A stretch of 64,000 nt of DNA from Streptomyces sp. NBC_01571 (GCF_026339875.1 NZ_JAPEPZ010000001.1:3038001-3102000), one strand, 5' to 3'; positions 9,297-20,121 are shown, numbered from the stretch's first letter. The notes: generated from the letters alone by a model not told the origin. Program-made: numbers and translations.

Positions 9297-11384
9297 GTGA
9301 GCACCAAGCCGACCACCACAGACCTCGAGTGGACCGAGTTGGACCAGCGGGCCGTCGACACCGCCCGCGTCCTGGCCGCCGATGCCGTACAGAAGGTCGG
9401 CAACGGCCATCCCGGTACGGCGATGAGTCTGGCGCCTGCCGCCTACACCCTCTTCCAGAAGGTGATGCGGCACGACCCGGCGGATCCCGACTGGACCGGA
9501 CGCGACCGCTTCGTGCTGTCCGCGGGCCATTCGTCCCTGACGCTCTACACACAGCTCTACCTGGCCGGGTTCGGCCTGGAGCTGGACGACCTGGAGTCCT
9601 TCCGCACCTGGGGCTCGCGCACTCCGGGCCACCCTGAGTACGGACACACCCCCGGCGTGGAGACCACGACGGGTCCGCTGGGACAGGGCGTCGCCAACGC
9701 GGTGGGCTTCGCGATGGCCTCCCGCTACGAGCGCGGTCTGTTCGACCCGGACGCACCGCAGGGCGAGTCCCCGTTCGACCACTTCATCTACTGCATCGCC
9801 GGTGACGGCTGTCTGCAGGAGGGCATCTCCGCGGAGGCGTCCTCCATGGCCGGGCACCAGAAGCTCGGCAACCTGATCCTGCTGTGGGACGACAACCACA
9901 TCTCGATCGAGGGCGACACGGAGACTGCGGTCTCCGAGGACACCGCCAAGCGGTACGAGGCCTACGGCTGGCATGTGCAGCGGGTGGCCCCGAAGCCGGA
10001 CGGCGACCTCGACCCGCACGCCATCTACAACGCGATCCAGGCCGCCAAGCTGGTGACCGACAAGCCGTCGTTCATCGCGATGCGGTCGATCATCGCCTGG
10101 CCCGCCCCGAACGCGCAGAACACCGAGGCCGCGCACGGCTCGGCGCTGGGCGACGACGAGGTGGCGGCGACCAAGCGCGTGCTGGGCTTCGACCCGGAGC
10201 AGTCCTTCGCCGTGGCCGACGAGGTCCTCGCCCACACCCGTCAGGCACTCGACCGGGGTCGTGAGCAGCGGGCCGAGTGGGAGAAGGGCTACCAGGAGTG
10301 GCGCACCGCCCAGCCCGCGCGTGCGGCCGAGTTCGACCGCATCGCCGCGTGCGAGCTGCCGGCGGGCTGGGAGGAGAAGCTCCCGGCGTTCGAGACCGGC
10401 AAGACCGTCGCGACCCGTGCCGCGTCCGGCAAGGTGCTCCAGGCGCTCGGCGCGGTCATCCCCGAGCTGTGGGGCGGCTCCGCCGACCTCGCGGGCTCGA
10501 ACAACACGACGATCGACAAGAACTCCTCGTTCCTGCCGGCCGACAACCCGCTGCCGGGCGCGAACCCGTACGGGCGAACGATCCACTTCGGTATCCGCGA
10601 GCACTCCATGGCCGCGGAGATGAACGGCATCACGCTGCACGGCAACACCCGCGTCTACGGCGGCACGTTCCTGACGTTCTCCGACTACATGCGCAACTCG
10701 GTGCGGCTGTCCGCGCTGATGCACCTGCCGGTCACCTACGTCTGGACGCACGACTCGATCGGCCTCGGTGAGGACGGTCCGACGCACCAGCCGGTCGAGC
10801 ACATCGCCTCACTGCGCGCCATCCCCGGCCTCAACGTCGTCCGTCCCGCGGACGCCAACGAGACCGCGATCGCCTGGCGCGAGATCCTGAAGCGCTACAC
10901 CAAGGTGTTCGGCGAGGGCGCCCCGCACGGGCTGACGCTGACCCGGCAGGGTGTGCCCACGTACGACCGCAACGAGGACACCGCGAAGGGCGGCTACGTC
11001 CTGTTCGAGGCGGAGGGCGGCGAGCCCGAGGTCATCCTCATCGCCACCGGTTCCGAGGTGCACGTGGCCGTGGAGGCGCGCGAGCAGCTCCAGGCCGGGG
11101 GTGTGCCGACGCGCGTCGTCTCCATGCCGTGCGTGGAGTGGTTCGACGAGCAGGACCAGGCCTACCGCGAGAGTGTGCTGCCGCCGTCCGTGCGCGCGCG
11201 GGTCTCGGTCGAGGCCGGTATCGGACTGACCTGGTACCGGTTCGTCGGGGACGCGGGACGCATTGTTTCGCTGGAGCACTTCGGTGCTTCGGCCGACGGC
11301 AAGGTGCTCTTCCGCGAGTACGGCTTCACTGCCGAGAACGTCGCCGCCGCCGCCCGGGAATCGATCGCCGCAGCCCAGCTCTGA
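9297..11384 (+). CDS. tkt: Transketolase
   Basis: Transketolase moves two-carbon units between sugar phosphates in the non-oxidative pentose phosphate pathway using thiamine diphosphate. The 695-residue length is normal. Landmarks include [12 protein letters not shown] near residue 35, [17 protein letters not shown] near 125, the ThDP/Mg motif [14 protein letters not shown] near 167, and the C-terminal pyrimidine-domain region [14 protein letters not shown] near 430. GTG at 9297 starts the gene. It opens the operon tkt-tal-zwf-opcA-pgl, with short gaps to tal. Confidence 0.97.
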   Translation: MSTKPTTTDLEWTELDQRAVDTARVLAADAVQKVGNGHPGTAMSLAPAAYTLFQKVMRHDPADPDWTGRDRFVLSAGHSSLTLYTQLYLAGFGLELDDLESFRTWGSRTPGHPEYGHTPGVETTTGPLGQGVANAVGFAMASRYERGLFDPDAPQGESPFDHFIYCIAGDGCLQEGISAEASSMAGHQKLGNLILLWDDNHISIEGDTETAVSEDTAKRYEAYGWHVQRVAPKPDGDLDPHAIYNAIQAAKLVTDKPSFIAMRSIIAWPAPNAQNTEAAHGSALGDDEVAATKRVLGFDPEQSFAVADEVLAHTRQALDRGREQRAEWEKGYQEWRTAQPARAAEFDRIAACELPAGWEEKLPAFETGKTVATRAASGKVLQALGAVIPELWGGSADLAGSNNTTIDKNSSFLPADNPLPGANPYGRTIHFGIREHSMAAEMNGITLHGNTRVYGGTFLTFSDYMRNSVRLSALMHLPVTYVWTHDSIGLGEDGPTHQPVEHIASLRAIPGLNVVRPADANETAIAWREILKRYTKVFGEGAPHGLTLTRQGVPTYDRNEDTAKGGYVLFEAEGGEPEVILIATGSEVHVAVEAREQLQAGGVPTRVVSMPCVEWFDEQDQAYRESVLPPSVRARVSVEAGIGLTWYRFVGDAGRIVSLEHFGASADGKVLFREYGFTAENVAAAARESIAAAQL

Positions 11385-11418
11385 CGCTGACATACGACAC
11401 GTAGGAGATGCATTTTCC

Positions 11419-12537
11419 ATGACAGACGCACTCAAGCGCCTCTCCGAGGAAGGCGTCGCGATCTGGCTGGACGACCTGTCGCGCAAGCGGATCACGTCCG
11501 GCAATCTCGCCGAACTGATCGACCAGCAGCACGTCGTGGGCGTCACCACCAACCCGTCGATCTTCCAGAAGGCGATCAGCAGCGGCGACGGCTACGAGCA
11601 GCAGCTCGCCGAGCTCGCCGCCCGCAAGGTCACCGTCGAAGAGGCCATCCGCATGATCACGACGGCGGACGTCCGTGACGCCGCCGACATCCTGCGCCCG
11701 GTCTTCGACGCGACGCAGGGCCAGGACGGCCGGGTCTCCATCGAGGTCGACCCGCGCCTGGCCCACAACACCACCGCGACCGTCGCCGAGGCCAAGCAGC
11801 TGGCCTGGCTGGTGGACCGTCCGAACACGCTCATCAAGATCCCGGCGACCAAGGCGGGCCTGCCCGCGATCACCGAGGTCATCGGCAAGGGCATCAGCGT
11901 CAACGTCACGCTGATCTTCTCGCTGGAGCGTTACCGCGAGGTCATGGACGCCTACCTGGCGGGGCTGGAGAAGGCGAAGGCCGCGGGCCTGGACCTCTCC
12001 AAGATCCACTCGGTGGCGTCCTTCTTCGTGTCCCGCGTGGACACGGAGATCGACAAGCGGCTCGACGCCCTCGGCACCCCCGAGGCCAAGGCCGCACGCG
12101 GCAAGGCCGCCCTGGCCAACGCCCGGCTCGCCTACCAGGCGTACGAGGAGGTCTTCTCCTCGGAGCGCTGGGCCGCCCTCGACAAGGCGCAGGCGAACAA
12201 GCAGCGCCCGCTGTGGGCGTCGACCGGCGTGAAGGACCCGGCGTACAAGGACACCCTGTACGTCGAAGACCTGGTGGCGCCGAACACGGTGAACACCATG
12301 CCGGAGGCCACCCTGCAGGCCACCGAGGACCACGGCCGGATCACCGGCAACACGATCGCCGGTACGTACGAGCAGTCCCAGGCGGAACTCGACGCGGTCG
12401 AGAAGCTCGGGATCTCGTACGACGACGTGGTCCAGCTCCTGGAGGAGGAGGGCGTCGAGAAGTTCGCGGCGTCCTGGAACGACCTGCTCAAGTCCACAGA
12501 GGCGGAGCTCCAGCGCCTCGCCCCTTCGGAGGGCTGA
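11419..12537 (+). CDS. tal: Transaldolase
   Basis: Transaldolase transfers dihydroxyacetone units between sedoheptulose 7-phosphate and glyceraldehyde 3-phosphate. The 372-residue protein is the actinobacterial TalB-like class: [11 protein letters not shown] near residue 43, the Schiff-base lysine in [10 protein letters not shown] near 138, and the [15 protein letters not shown] stretch near 195. It starts 34 bases after tkt and is followed by zwf after 4 bases, so co-transcription is likely. Confidence 0.96.
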   Translation: MTDALKRLSEEGVAIWLDDLSRKRITSGNLAELIDQQHVVGVTTNPSIFQKAISSGDGYEQQLAELAARKVTVEEAIRMITTADVRDAADILRPVFDATQGQDGRVSIEVDPRLAHNTTATVAEAKQLAWLVDRPNTLIKIPATKAGLPAITEVIGKGISVNVTLIFSLERYREVMDAYLAGLEKAKAAGLDLSKIHSVASFFVSRVDTEIDKRLDALGTPEAKAARGKAALANARLAYQAYEEVFSSERWAALDKAQANKQRPLWASTGVKDPAYKDTLYVEDLVAPNTVNTMPEATLQATEDHGRITGNTIAGTYEQSQAELDAVEKLGISYDDVVQLLEEEGVEKFAASWNDLLKSTEAELQRLAPSEG

Positions 12538-12541
12538 AACC

Positions 12542-14065
12542 TTGTCAAGCAGCAACCCGCTGCGTGACCCCGCAGACCGACGGCTCCCGCGTATCGCGGG
12601 GCCGTCGGGCCTGGTCATCTTCGGCGTCACGGGCGATTTGTCACGTAAAAAGCTGATGCCCGCCGTGTACGACCTCGCCAATCGCGGACTGTTGCCGCCG
12701 GGCTTCTCGCTCGTCGGTTTCGCCCGTCGCGAGTGGAAGAACGAGGACTTCGCCCAGGAGGTCCACGACGCCGTCAAGGAACACGCCCGTACGGAGTTCC
12801 GCGAGGAGGTCTGGCAGCAGCTCATCCAGGGGATGCGCTTCGTCCAGGGCACCTTCGACGACGACGACGCGTTCGAGCGGCTGCGCGCCACGATCGAGGA
12901 GCTGGACAAGGCACAGGGCACGGGCGGCAACTTCGCCTTCTACCTCTCCGTGCCGCCGTCCGCCTTCCCTGTGGTCATCAAGCAGCTGAAGAAGCACCAC
13001 CTGGCCGACCAGCCGAAGGGCTCCTGGCGGCGCGCGGTCATCGAGAAGCCCTTCGGGCACGACCTGAAGTCGGCCGAGGAACTCAACGCGATCGTGCACG
13101 AGGTCTTCGCCTCGGACCAGGTCTTCCGTATCGACCACTACCTCGGCAAGGAGACCGTCCAGAACATTCTGGCGCTCCGCTTCGCCAACACGATGTTCGA
13201 GCCGATCTGGAACCGGTCCTTCGTCGACCATGTGCAGATCACCATGGCCGAGGACATCGGCATCGGCGGCCGGGCGGGCTACTACGACGGCATCGGCGCG
13301 GCCCGTGACGTCATCCAGAACCACCTGCTCCAGCTGATGGCCCTGACGGCCATGGAGGAGCCCTCGTCCTTCGACGCGGACGCGCTCGCCGCCGAGAAGA
13401 CCAAGGTGCTCGGCGCGGTGCGGATCCCGAAGGACCTGGGACGCGACACCGTCCGCGGACAGTACGCGGCCGGCTGGCAGGGCGGCGAGAAGGCCGTCGG
13501 CTATCTCCAGGAAGACGGTATCGACCCCAAGTCGAAGACCGACACCTTCGCCGCGATCAAGGTGGAGGTGGACAACCGCCGCTGGGCGGGCGTCCCGTTC
13601 TATCTGCGGACCGGCAAGCGGCTGGGCCGTCGTGTCACCGAGATCGCGGTCGTCTTCCAGCGCGCCCCGCACTCCCCCTTCGACCACACCGCGACGGAGG
13701 AGCTGGGCCAGAACGCGATCGTCTTCCGCGTCCAGCCCGACGAGGGCGTCACGGTCCGCTTCGGCTCCAAGGTGCCCGGCACCTCCATGGAGATCCGGGA
13801 CGTCTCGATGGACTTCGCCTACGGCGAGTCGTTCACCGAGTCCAGCCCGGAGGCGTACGAGCGACTGATCCTCGACGTGCTGCTCGGCGACTCGAACCTC
13901 TTCCCGCGCACCGAGGAGGTCGAGCTGTCCTGGAAGATCCTCGACCCGATCGAGCAGTACTGGGAGACGCACGGCAAGCCCGCGCAGTACCCCGCGGGTA
14001 CCTGGGGCCCCGTCGAGGCGGACGAAATGCTCGAACGAGACGGACGGAGCTGGCGTCGCCCATGA
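12542..14065 (+). CDS. zwf: Glucose-6-phosphate 1-dehydrogenase
   Basis: Zwf oxidises glucose 6-phosphate to 6-phosphogluconolactone and reduces NADP, the entry step of the oxidative pathway. The 507-residue protein has the dinucleotide-binding GVTGDLSRKKL near residue 28 and the active-site RIDHYLGKE near 196. Its start is the rare TTG at 12542, four bases after the tal stop; a frame check leaves no better upstream codon. It overlaps opcA by ATGA. Confidence 0.97.
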   Translation: MSSSNPLRDPADRRLPRIAGPSGLVIFGVTGDLSRKKLMPAVYDLANRGLLPPGFSLVGFARREWKNEDFAQEVHDAVKEHARTEFREEVWQQLIQGMRFVQGTFDDDDAFERLRATIEELDKAQGTGGNFAFYLSVPPSAFPVVIKQLKKHHLADQPKGSWRRAVIEKPFGHDLKSAEELNAIVHEVFASDQVFRIDHYLGKETVQNILALRFANTMFEPIWNRSFVDHVQITMAEDIGIGGRAGYYDGIGAARDVIQNHLLQLMALTAMEEPSSFDADALAAEKTKVLGAVRIPKDLGRDTVRGQYAAGWQGGEKAVGYLQEDGIDPKSKTDTFAAIKVEVDNRRWAGVPFYLRTGKRLGRRVTEIAVVFQRAPHSPFDHTATEELGQNAIVFRVQPDEGVTVRFGSKVPGTSMEIRDVSMDFAYGESFTESSPEAYERLILDVLLGDSNLFPRTEEVELSWKILDPIEQYWETHGKPAQYPAGTWGPVEADEMLERDGRSWRRP

Positions 14066-15126
14066 AGATAGACCTCACCGACTCCACTGCCAGCAAGATC
14101 AACAAGGCGCTCGTGCAGGGCCGCCGGGCCATCGGCACCCCCGCGGTCGGCATGGTCCTGACCCTCGTCATCGTCACCGACGAGGAGAACGCCTACGACG
14201 CCCTGAAGGCCGCCAACGAGGCCTCCCGCGAGCACCCCTCGCGCACCCTCGTGGTCATCAGGCGTGTCTCGCGCTCGCCCCGTGACCGCACGAAGTCCCG
14301 CCTCGACGCCGAGGTGCGGGTCGGCGCGGATGCGGGCACCGGCGAGACCGTCGTGCTTCGGCTGTACGGCGAGGTGGTCGACCACGCCGACTCGGTCGTC
14401 CTGCCCCTGCTGCTGCCGGACGCGCCGGTCGTCGTCTGGTGGCCGGTGAACTCGCCGCTCGACCCGGCGAAGGACCCGCTGGGCGCACTGGCCCAGCGCC
14501 GGGTCACGGACACCTACGCGGCCGAGGCGCCGGTACGGGAGCTCAACGCCCGCGCCGACGCCTACGCCCCCGGGGACACCGACCTCTCCTGGACCCGCAT
14601 CACACCGTGGCGTTCGATGCTGGCCGCGGCCCTGGACCAGGTCGTCTGCGACGTGAGCGCGGTCGAGGTGGAGGGCGAGGAGTTCAACCCGAGCTGCGAG
14701 CTGCTCGCCATGTGGCTCGCGGACCGGCTGAACGTGCCGGTCAGGCGTTCGCAGTCGTCCGGCCCCGGCCTCACGGCCGTCCGGATGGAGACCACCTGCG
14801 GCCCGATCGTCCTGGACCGTGCCGACGGCTCCCTCGCCACGCTGTCCATCGAAGGCCAGCCCGACCGTGCCGTGGCGCTCAAGCGCCGCGACACGTCCGA
14901 GCTGATCGCCGAGGAACTGCGCCGGCTCGACCCGGACGACACGTACGCCTCGGCGCTGCGGTACGGGGTGGACCGGCTGAACACCTCGTCGGACGAGTCC
15001 TCGGACGAGACCCCGGCCAGGACGGCGGTCAAGGTCGCCGCCAAGGCACCGGCCAAGGCACCGGCCAAGAAGGCCGCCGCCAAGACCGGCACCTCGGCCC
15101 CGGCCAAGAAGGCGGCCTCCAAGTGA
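14062..15126 (+). CDS. opcA: Glucose-6-phosphate dehydrogenase assembly protein OpcA
   Basis: OpcA assists assembly or redox activation of the Zwf oligomer. The first 300 of its 354 residues match the family, with LVIVTDEENAYDALKAANEA near residue 33 and the WWPVNSPLDPA stretch near 128. The last 45 residues are a Lys/Ala/Pro repeat tail (KAPAKAPAKKAAAK), a low-complexity extension. It is coupled to zwf by an ATGA overlap and to pgl by a GTGA overlap. Confidence 0.94.
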   Translation: MKIDLTDSTASKINKALVQGRRAIGTPAVGMVLTLVIVTDEENAYDALKAANEASREHPSRTLVVIRRVSRSPRDRTKSRLDAEVRVGADAGTGETVVLRLYGEVVDHADSVVLPLLLPDAPVVVWWPVNSPLDPAKDPLGALAQRRVTDTYAAEAPVRELNARADAYAPGDTDLSWTRITPWRSMLAAALDQVVCDVSAVEVEGEEFNPSCELLAMWLADRLNVPVRRSQSSGPGLTAVRMETTCGPIVLDRADGSLATLSIEGQPDRAVALKRRDTSELIAEELRRLDPDDTYASALRYGVDRLNTSSDESSDETPARTAVKVAAKAPAKAPAKKAAAKTGTSAPAKKAASK

Positions 15127-15905
15127 TCACTCCGCAGCTTGTCGTGCACCGCGACAAGGAGCTCATGGCCCAGGCCGCCGCGGCTCGGCTGATCACCAAG
15201 GTCGTGGACGCGCAGGCCTCGCGCGGCTACGCCTCGGTGGTCCTCACCGGCGGCCGCAACGGCAACGGACTCCTCGCGGCGCTCGCGGCCGAGCCCGCCC
15301 GGGACGCCATCGACTGGGGCCGGCTCGACCTGTGGTGGGGCGACGAGCGGTTCCTGCCCGCGGGCGACCCGGAACGCAACGACACCCAGGCCCGTGCGGC
15401 ACTGCTGGACTCGGTACCGCTGGACCCGGCACGGGTGCATCCGATGCCGGCGTCCGACGGTCCGCACGGCGCGGACGCGGACGCGGCGGCCGAGGCCTAC
15501 GCCGCCGAGCTCGCGAAGAACGCGGGACCGGAGAACCACGGTTCGGTCCCGACCTTCGACGTCCTGATGCTGGGCGTCGGTCCGGACACGCATGTGGCCT
15601 CGCTCTTCCCCGAGATGCCCGCGGTGCGCGAGACGGAGCGGACGGTGGTGGGTGTGCACGGCGCGCCGAAGCCCCCGCCGACCCGGATCTCGCTCACGCT
15701 GCCCGCGATCCGCTCGGCCCGCGAGGTGTGGCTGCTCGCGGCCGGCGAGGACAAGGCTCAGGCCGCGGCGATCGCCCTGTCGGGCGCGGGTGAGGTACAG
15801 GCTCCGGCGGCGGGTGCCCGCGGGCGCTCGCGGACGCTGTGGTTGCTGGACGCGGCGGCCGCTTCCCAGCTGCCGCGCTCGCTGTATCCGCCGGCTTCGG
15901 CGTGA
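15123..15905 (+). CDS. pgl: 6-phosphogluconolactonase
   Basis: Pgl hydrolyses 6-phosphogluconolactone, the product of Zwf. The 260-residue protein is a DevB/NagB-fold member: VVLTGGRNGNGLLAAL near residue 40, LWWGDERFLPAGDPERN near 70, and VLMLGVGPDTHVASLFPEMP near 147. The usual H in GxDGHxAS is T here (DTHVASLFP retains the His one position on). GTG at 15123 overlaps opcA. It is the last gene of the operon, followed at once by a terminator hairpin. Confidence 0.95.
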   Translation: MITPQLVVHRDKELMAQAAAARLITKVVDAQASRGYASVVLTGGRNGNGLLAALAAEPARDAIDWGRLDLWWGDERFLPAGDPERNDTQARAALLDSVPLDPARVHPMPASDGPHGADADAAAEAYAAELAKNAGPENHGSVPTFDVLMLGVGPDTHVASLFPEMPAVRETERTVVGVHGAPKPPPTRISLTLPAIRSAREVWLLAAGEDKAQAAAIALSGAGEVQAPAAGARGRSRTLWLLDAAAASQLPRSLYPPASA

Positions 15906-15911
15906 GGTGAC

Positions 15912-15968
15912 CGGGTAGGGGCGAGCGAGGGGTCACACGCCCCCGCCGCCCCTACCCGTCGTCCGTCC
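15912..15968 (+). terminator. Terminator hairpin after pgl
   Basis: CGGGTAGGGGCG at 15912-15923 pairs perfectly with CGCCCCTACCCG at 15957-15968, leaving a 33-base loop. It begins seven bases after the pgl stop and lies between convergent pgl and pgi. No U-run follows, as is usual in this genus. Confidence 0.7.
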
Positions 15969-16111
15969 CGGGACAGGCTGGAGGTGCCGGGCGCGGACCA
16001 TGCTCTTGAGGGGCGCGGGGGAGCCGCGCGACCGGCCCCCACCCCCTCGCACCCGGGAGAACACCTCGGACGGGCGGCCCCCCACCGCCCGTCGTCCCGC
16101 ACGCACGGGGC

Positions 16112-17764
16112 CTAACGGCTGCGCAGCTCGCGGTACTTGCCGACCAGCGCCGTGGTGGAGGGGTCGAGGCCGGGTACCTCGGTGCCGTCGGTGAGTGCGG
16201 GTTCGATGCGTTTGGCGAGGACCTTGCCGAGTTCGACGCCCCACTGGTCGAAGGAGTCGATGTTCCAGACGGCGCCCTGGACGAACACCTTGTGTTCGTA
16301 GAGGGCGATGAGCTGGCCCAGGACGGAGGGGGTCAGTTCGCGGGCGAGGATCGTGGTGGTGGGGTGGTTTCCCTTGAACGTCTTGTGGGCCACCAGGTCT
16401 TCGGGCACGCCCTCGGCGCGGACCTCGTCGGGTGTCTTGCCGAAGGCCAGGGCCTGGGTCTGGGCGAAGAAGTTCGCCATCAGCAGGTCGTGCTGGGCGG
16501 CCAGGCCCGTCTCCAGCTCGTCGACCGGGTTGGCGAAGCCGATGAAGTCGGCCGGGATGAGCTTGGTGCCCTGGTGGATGAGCTGGTAGTAGGCGTGCTG
16601 GCCGTTGGTGCCGGGAGTGCCCCACACCACCGGTCCGGTCTGCCAGTCCACCGGCTCGCCCTGCCGGTCCACCGACTTGCCGTTGGACTCCATGTCCAGC
16701 TGCTGGAGGTAGGCGGTGAACCTGCTGAGGTAGTGGGAGTAGGGCAGCACGGCGTGGGACTGCGCGTCGTGGAAGTTGTTGTACCAGATGCCCAGCAGGC
16801 CCAGCAGCAGCGGCGCGTTGGACTCGGCCAGCGCGGTACGGAAGTGCTCGTCGACGAGGTGGAAGCCGTCGAGCATCTCCCTGAACCGGTCCGGGCCGAT
16901 CGCGATCATCAACGACAGGCCGATGGCCGAGTCGAAGGAGTAGCGTCCCCCGACCCAGTCCCAGAACTCGAACATGTTGTCCGTGTCGATGCCGAAGTCG
17001 GCGACCTTGCCGGCATTCGTCGACAAGGCCACGAAGTGCCTGGCGACCGCCTCCGGACCGGCTTTGAGTCCGGACAGCAGCCAGGACCGCGCCGAGGTGG
17101 CGTTGGTGATCGTCTCGATGGTGGTGAACGTCTTCGACGCGATGATGAAGAGTGTCTCGGCCGGGTCGAGGTCACGCACCGCCTCGTGCAGGTCGGCACC
17201 GTCCACGTTCGACACGAACCGCACCACCAGACCACGGTCGGTGAAGGACCGCAACGCGTCGTAGGCCATCGCGGGACCCAGGTCGGAACCGCCGATCCCG
17301 ATGTTCACGACGTTCCTGATACGCCTGCCCGTGTGCCCGGTCCACTCACCCGAACGCACCCGCTCGGCGAAGGCCGCCATCTTGTCGAGGACCGCGTGGA
17401 CCCCCGGGACCACGTTCTCCCCGTCCACCTCGATCACCGCGTCCCGCGGCGCCCGCAACGCGGTGTGCAGAACCGCACGCCCCTCGGTCACATTGATCTT
17501 CTCACCACGGAACATCGCATCCCGCAGCCCGAACACATCCGTGGCCACCGCCAGCTCACGCAGCAGCCGCAGTGTCTCGTCGGTGACGAGGTGCTTGGAG
17601 TAGTCGACGTGCAGGTCGCCGACCTGGAGGGTGTACCCGGACCCGCGCCCGGGGTCGGCTGCGAACAGGTCCCGCAGATGGGTCTCCGCGAGCTCCTCGC
17701 GGTGCTCCCCCAGAGCGGTCCACTCGGGCGTCCGGTCGAGCCTGGTACGGGTGTCTGCGTTCAT
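16112..17764 (-). CDS. pgi: Glucose-6-phosphate isomerase
   Basis: Pgi interconverts glucose 6-phosphate and fructose 6-phosphate, joining glycolysis to the neighbouring pentose-phosphate operon. The 550-residue protein has the sugar-phosphate loop [14 protein letters not shown] near residue 155, signature 1 [16 protein letters not shown] near 270 and signature 2 [20 protein letters not shown] near 505. The ATG at 17764 (MNADTRT) has a purine-rich GGCGGAAG site upstream; an in-frame extension to 17827 would add an atypical basic leader. Confidence 0.97.
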   Translation of the reverse strand: MNADTRTRLDRTPEWTALGEHREELAETHLRDLFAADPGRGSGYTLQVGDLHVDYSKHLVTDETLRLLRELAVATDVFGLRDAMFRGEKINVTEGRAVLHTALRAPRDAVIEVDGENVVPGVHAVLDKMAAFAERVRSGEWTGHTGRRIRNVVNIGIGGSDLGPAMAYDALRSFTDRGLVVRFVSNVDGADLHEAVRDLDPAETLFIIASKTFTTIETITNATSARSWLLSGLKAGPEAVARHFVALSTNAGKVADFGIDTDNMFEFWDWVGGRYSFDSAIGLSLMIAIGPDRFREMLDGFHLVDEHFRTALAESNAPLLLGLLGIWYNNFHDAQSHAVLPYSHYLSRFTAYLQQLDMESNGKSVDRQGEPVDWQTGPVVWGTPGTNGQHAYYQLIHQGTKLIPADFIGFANPVDELETGLAAQHDLLMANFFAQTQALAFGKTPDEVRAEGVPEDLVAHKTFKGNHPTTTILARELTPSVLGQLIALYEHKVFVQGAVWNIDSFDQWGVELGKVLAKRIEPALTDGTEVPGLDPSTTALVGKYRELRSR

Positions 17765-17836
17765 CTCTGACTTCCGCCTTCTCTCCTGCGTGTGCTGCTG
17801 CGTACCTCGCCCCGCTGCCGGTCCCAACCTAATTGA

Positions 17837-19108
17837 TCAGGGCTTGACGTGAGCTGTCGTCACGCCGTCGTCCGGCTCAACAACAGATACGTCCGGCTTG
17901 AGCGCGGGTATCAGCGAAGCGACGGCGAGTGCGAAGAGCGCGGCCGCGAACAAGGCGGGCCCGTTCAGCCCGTACGCCGCGGCGACCGCGCCGCCGAGCA
18001 GGGCGCCGACCGGGGCTCCGGAGGTGGAGGCGGTGCGGAAGGCGGCGCTGATGCGGCCGACCAGGGCCCTGGGGCTGCGCTGCTGCATCAGCGTGACCTG
18101 GTTGACGTTCCACACCATGCCCATCACTCCGAGCAGCGCCATGCCCAGCAGGAGGGCACCCAGCTGGCGGACGGTACCGATGAGCAGGAGGGACGCCGTC
18201 TGGACGCTTCCGCCCAGGAACAGGCCGCGGACGCGTCCGAACCGGCGTGCGACTCGCTGTGCCAGCAGTACTCCGCCGGCCAGGCTTCCGGCCGAGTAGG
18301 CCGTCATCGCGGCGGCGAAGCCCGCGTTTCCCGCGTGCAGCCAGCCGGTCACGTGCAGTACCAGCGTGGCGATCAGGGCGCCCATGCCGATGTTGCACAG
18401 CAGCGTGGCCGTACAGACGGCACGCAGCACCCGGTCGCGCCACAGGGCGCGCAGTCCCTCGGCGGCCTCCGCCCGCAGGGTGCTTCCGGCCGGCCGGGGC
18501 GCCCGCTCGGGCGCCGCGATCCGGAGGGACGCCACGAGCGCGGCGGCCAGCAGATAGGTGGCGGCGTCGGCGACGAACGGCACGGCGGCCCCGGCGGCGA
18601 GCAACAGCGGTACGAACGGGCCGGCCAGGAAGCCGCCGGCGAGCTGCTGACCGGTCATCAGCCGGGCGTTGGCGCTGCCCAGGGCCTCCTTGTCGACCAG
18701 GGACGGCAGCAGGGCCGTGGACGCGTTGTCGAAGAGGGTCTGGAGGCTGGTCAGGGCGAAGGCGAGCGCGATCAGCAGCCCGATCGAGGCGTGGCCGAGC
18801 CCGACGGCGAGGCCGAAACAGGCGACGAGCGTGCCCCGCAGGGTGTCCACGGCCCACATCGCCCGGCGCTGGTCCACCCGGTCCGCGACCGCGCCGCCGA
18901 GCAGCCCGAAGAGCAGCCACGGGAGGTATCCGCAGGCGGTGACGGACGCGATGACGAACGGGTCGTCCGTGAGGCGCACGGCGATCAGCGGCAGTGCGGC
19001 GGTACGCAGCGCGTCCCCGAAGCGCGACACCACCGCCGCGCTCCACAGTCGCCCGAATCCCCCGCGCCACGCGGGCACCCGCACACCTGTCGCCTCGCTC
19101 ACCGCCAC
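17837..19108 (-). CDS. MFS transporter (drug-efflux-like)
   Basis: A 423-residue major facilitator protein with about twelve hydrophobic segments. The motif-A-like loop GGAVADRVDQRRAMWAVDTLRG near residue 75 and the second-half loop RVARRFGRVRGLFLGG near 265 fit the family of MFS exporters with unknown small-molecule substrates. The GTG at 19108 (VAVSEATG) sits seven bases after a GGAGG site; a GTG two codons later is also possible. It stops 73 bases upstream of pgi's start region but on the same strand, so read-through toward pgi is conceivable. Confidence 0.85.
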   Translation of the reverse strand: MAVSEATGVRVPAWRGGFGRLWSAAVVSRFGDALRTAALPLIAVRLTDDPFVIASVTACGYLPWLLFGLLGGAVADRVDQRRAMWAVDTLRGTLVACFGLAVGLGHASIGLLIALAFALTSLQTLFDNASTALLPSLVDKEALGSANARLMTGQQLAGGFLAGPFVPLLLAAGAAVPFVADAATYLLAAALVASLRIAAPERAPRPAGSTLRAEAAEGLRALWRDRVLRAVCTATLLCNIGMGALIATLVLHVTGWLHAGNAGFAAAMTAYSAGSLAGGVLLAQRVARRFGRVRGLFLGGSVQTASLLLIGTVRQLGALLLGMALLGVMGMVWNVNQVTLMQQRSPRALVGRISAAFRTASTSGAPVGALLGGAVAAAYGLNGPALFAAALFALAVASLIPALKPDVSVVEPDDGVTTAHVKP

Positions 19109-19785
19109 AACGCCCCCTCCTCTGCCACCACTTCGACAACCGTAGAGGGCACCACTGACAGTCGGACGGAGAGCGGATGGGGGGGCGGGCGGGGCAAGCC
19201 CCACCGGACCGCGAGGTACTGGGACGCCCGCCTCGGACGCGACGCGCAGACGCCACGGGATGTCACCCGGACGAGGCTCGGCCGGAACGAAAAGCCCCCG
19301 GCCCAGTGGACCGGAACGGGATGTTCACCCGCACGAGGCGAGACCGGGCCAGGCGGGTACAGACAGTCGCAGGGACAACCGCGACAGGTACGGCCGCGAC
19401 GGCGCACGGCCTTCGGCACGAGATCGGCCGCGCGTGAGCGACCGTGCACGGTCCGGCGTACGAGGTCGCCGCACGAGGTCGGCCGCACGAGATTCGCCGT
19501 ACGAGATCGGCAGCCGCGCGGCGCCGGGTCGCCGTGCGGGCCCGGCTCACGGGCCCCAGGGGCCCCACGCACACCCGTGCTCACGAGGGGCACCACAACG
19601 ACCACGCACTGCCCGCGCGCGGCCCTGCGCGGCAGGCGTACGGATCAGGTGCGACCGGAGGCACCGAGGCGGTCGGCCGCGCGGCGCCGGAGGGTTCGCG
19701 CCGCGGGCACGCCGATTCCGTTCGCGGACGTCGTGCGAAACAGCTCCGGCCGGACACCTCTCGATGCCCGGCCGGTTCGCAACTC
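19109..19785. other. 677-bp non-coding stretch with short repeats
   Basis: Between rbpA-like and the MFS gene no reading frame looks like a protein: the open frames are Arg/Pro/Gly-rich with no domain. The middle holds short imperfect repeats (listed separately). I see no RNA gene. Confidence 0.6.
19416..19512. repeat. Degenerate 13-14-bp repeats (G[C/T]ACGAG[A/G]T-CGGC type)
   Basis: Five variants of GCACGAGATCGGCC are seen: at about 19416, 19458, 19471, 19485 and 19499, the last four in tandem at 13-14-bp spacing. They carry no consistent reading frame and lie in non-coding DNA. They could be protein-binding sites or decayed tandem repeats. Confidence 0.6.
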
Positions 19786-20121
19786 CTAGATCTCGCCCCG
19801 CAGTTTGGCGAGCGCCTCGGCGAGGATCGCCTCGCCGTCCGCGTCGCTGCGCCGCTCCCGTACGTACGCCAGGTGCGTCTTGTACGGCTCGGTGCGCGGC
19901 GGGTCCGGCGGGTTGTCCCGGTCCTGTCCGGCGGGAAAGCCGCAGCGCGGGCAGTCCCAGGTGTCGGGAACCTGCGCGTCGCTGGCGAAGCTGGGCTGCG
20001 TCTCGTGCCCGTTGGAGCACCAGAAGGAGATGCGCAGCCGGGGCGCGGACTCGCCACGCTCGGCCTCGCCCATCGGCCCCGCCCCGACCCGGCTTCCTCG
20101 GATCGCGTTGCCACTTGCCAC
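19786..20121 (-). CDS. RbpA-family RNA polymerase-binding protein (divergent paralogue)
   Basis: RbpA proteins bind RNA polymerase holoenzyme and stimulate initiation with the housekeeping sigma factor. This 111-residue member starts MASGNAIRGSRVG, matching the RbpA N-terminal RGSRLG motif, then has a zinc-knuckle-like CSNGH...CPRCG core and a basic/acidic C-terminal helix (THLAYVRERRSDADGEAILAEALAKLR) like RbpA's sigma-binding end. It is shorter and clearly diverged from the 124-residue RbpA of S. coelicolor as I remember it, so a second paralogue is likely. GTG start at 20121. Confidence 0.75.
   Translation of the reverse strand: MASGNAIRGSRVGAGPMGEAERGESAPRLRISFWCSNGHETQPSFASDAQVPDTWDCPRCGFPAGQDRDNPPDPPRTEPYKTHLAYVRERRSDADGEAILAEALAKLRGEI

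Noticed and set aside
15123..15200. A separate short gene in the opcA tail/pgl start
   Set aside because: The alternative frames there are Arg-rich shadows; the GTGA overlap explains the layout.
19099..19605. 168-codon leftward frame upstream of the MFS gene
   Set aside because: Low-complexity Arg/Pro/Val string, no ribosome site, and it runs through the short repeats; treated as non-coding.
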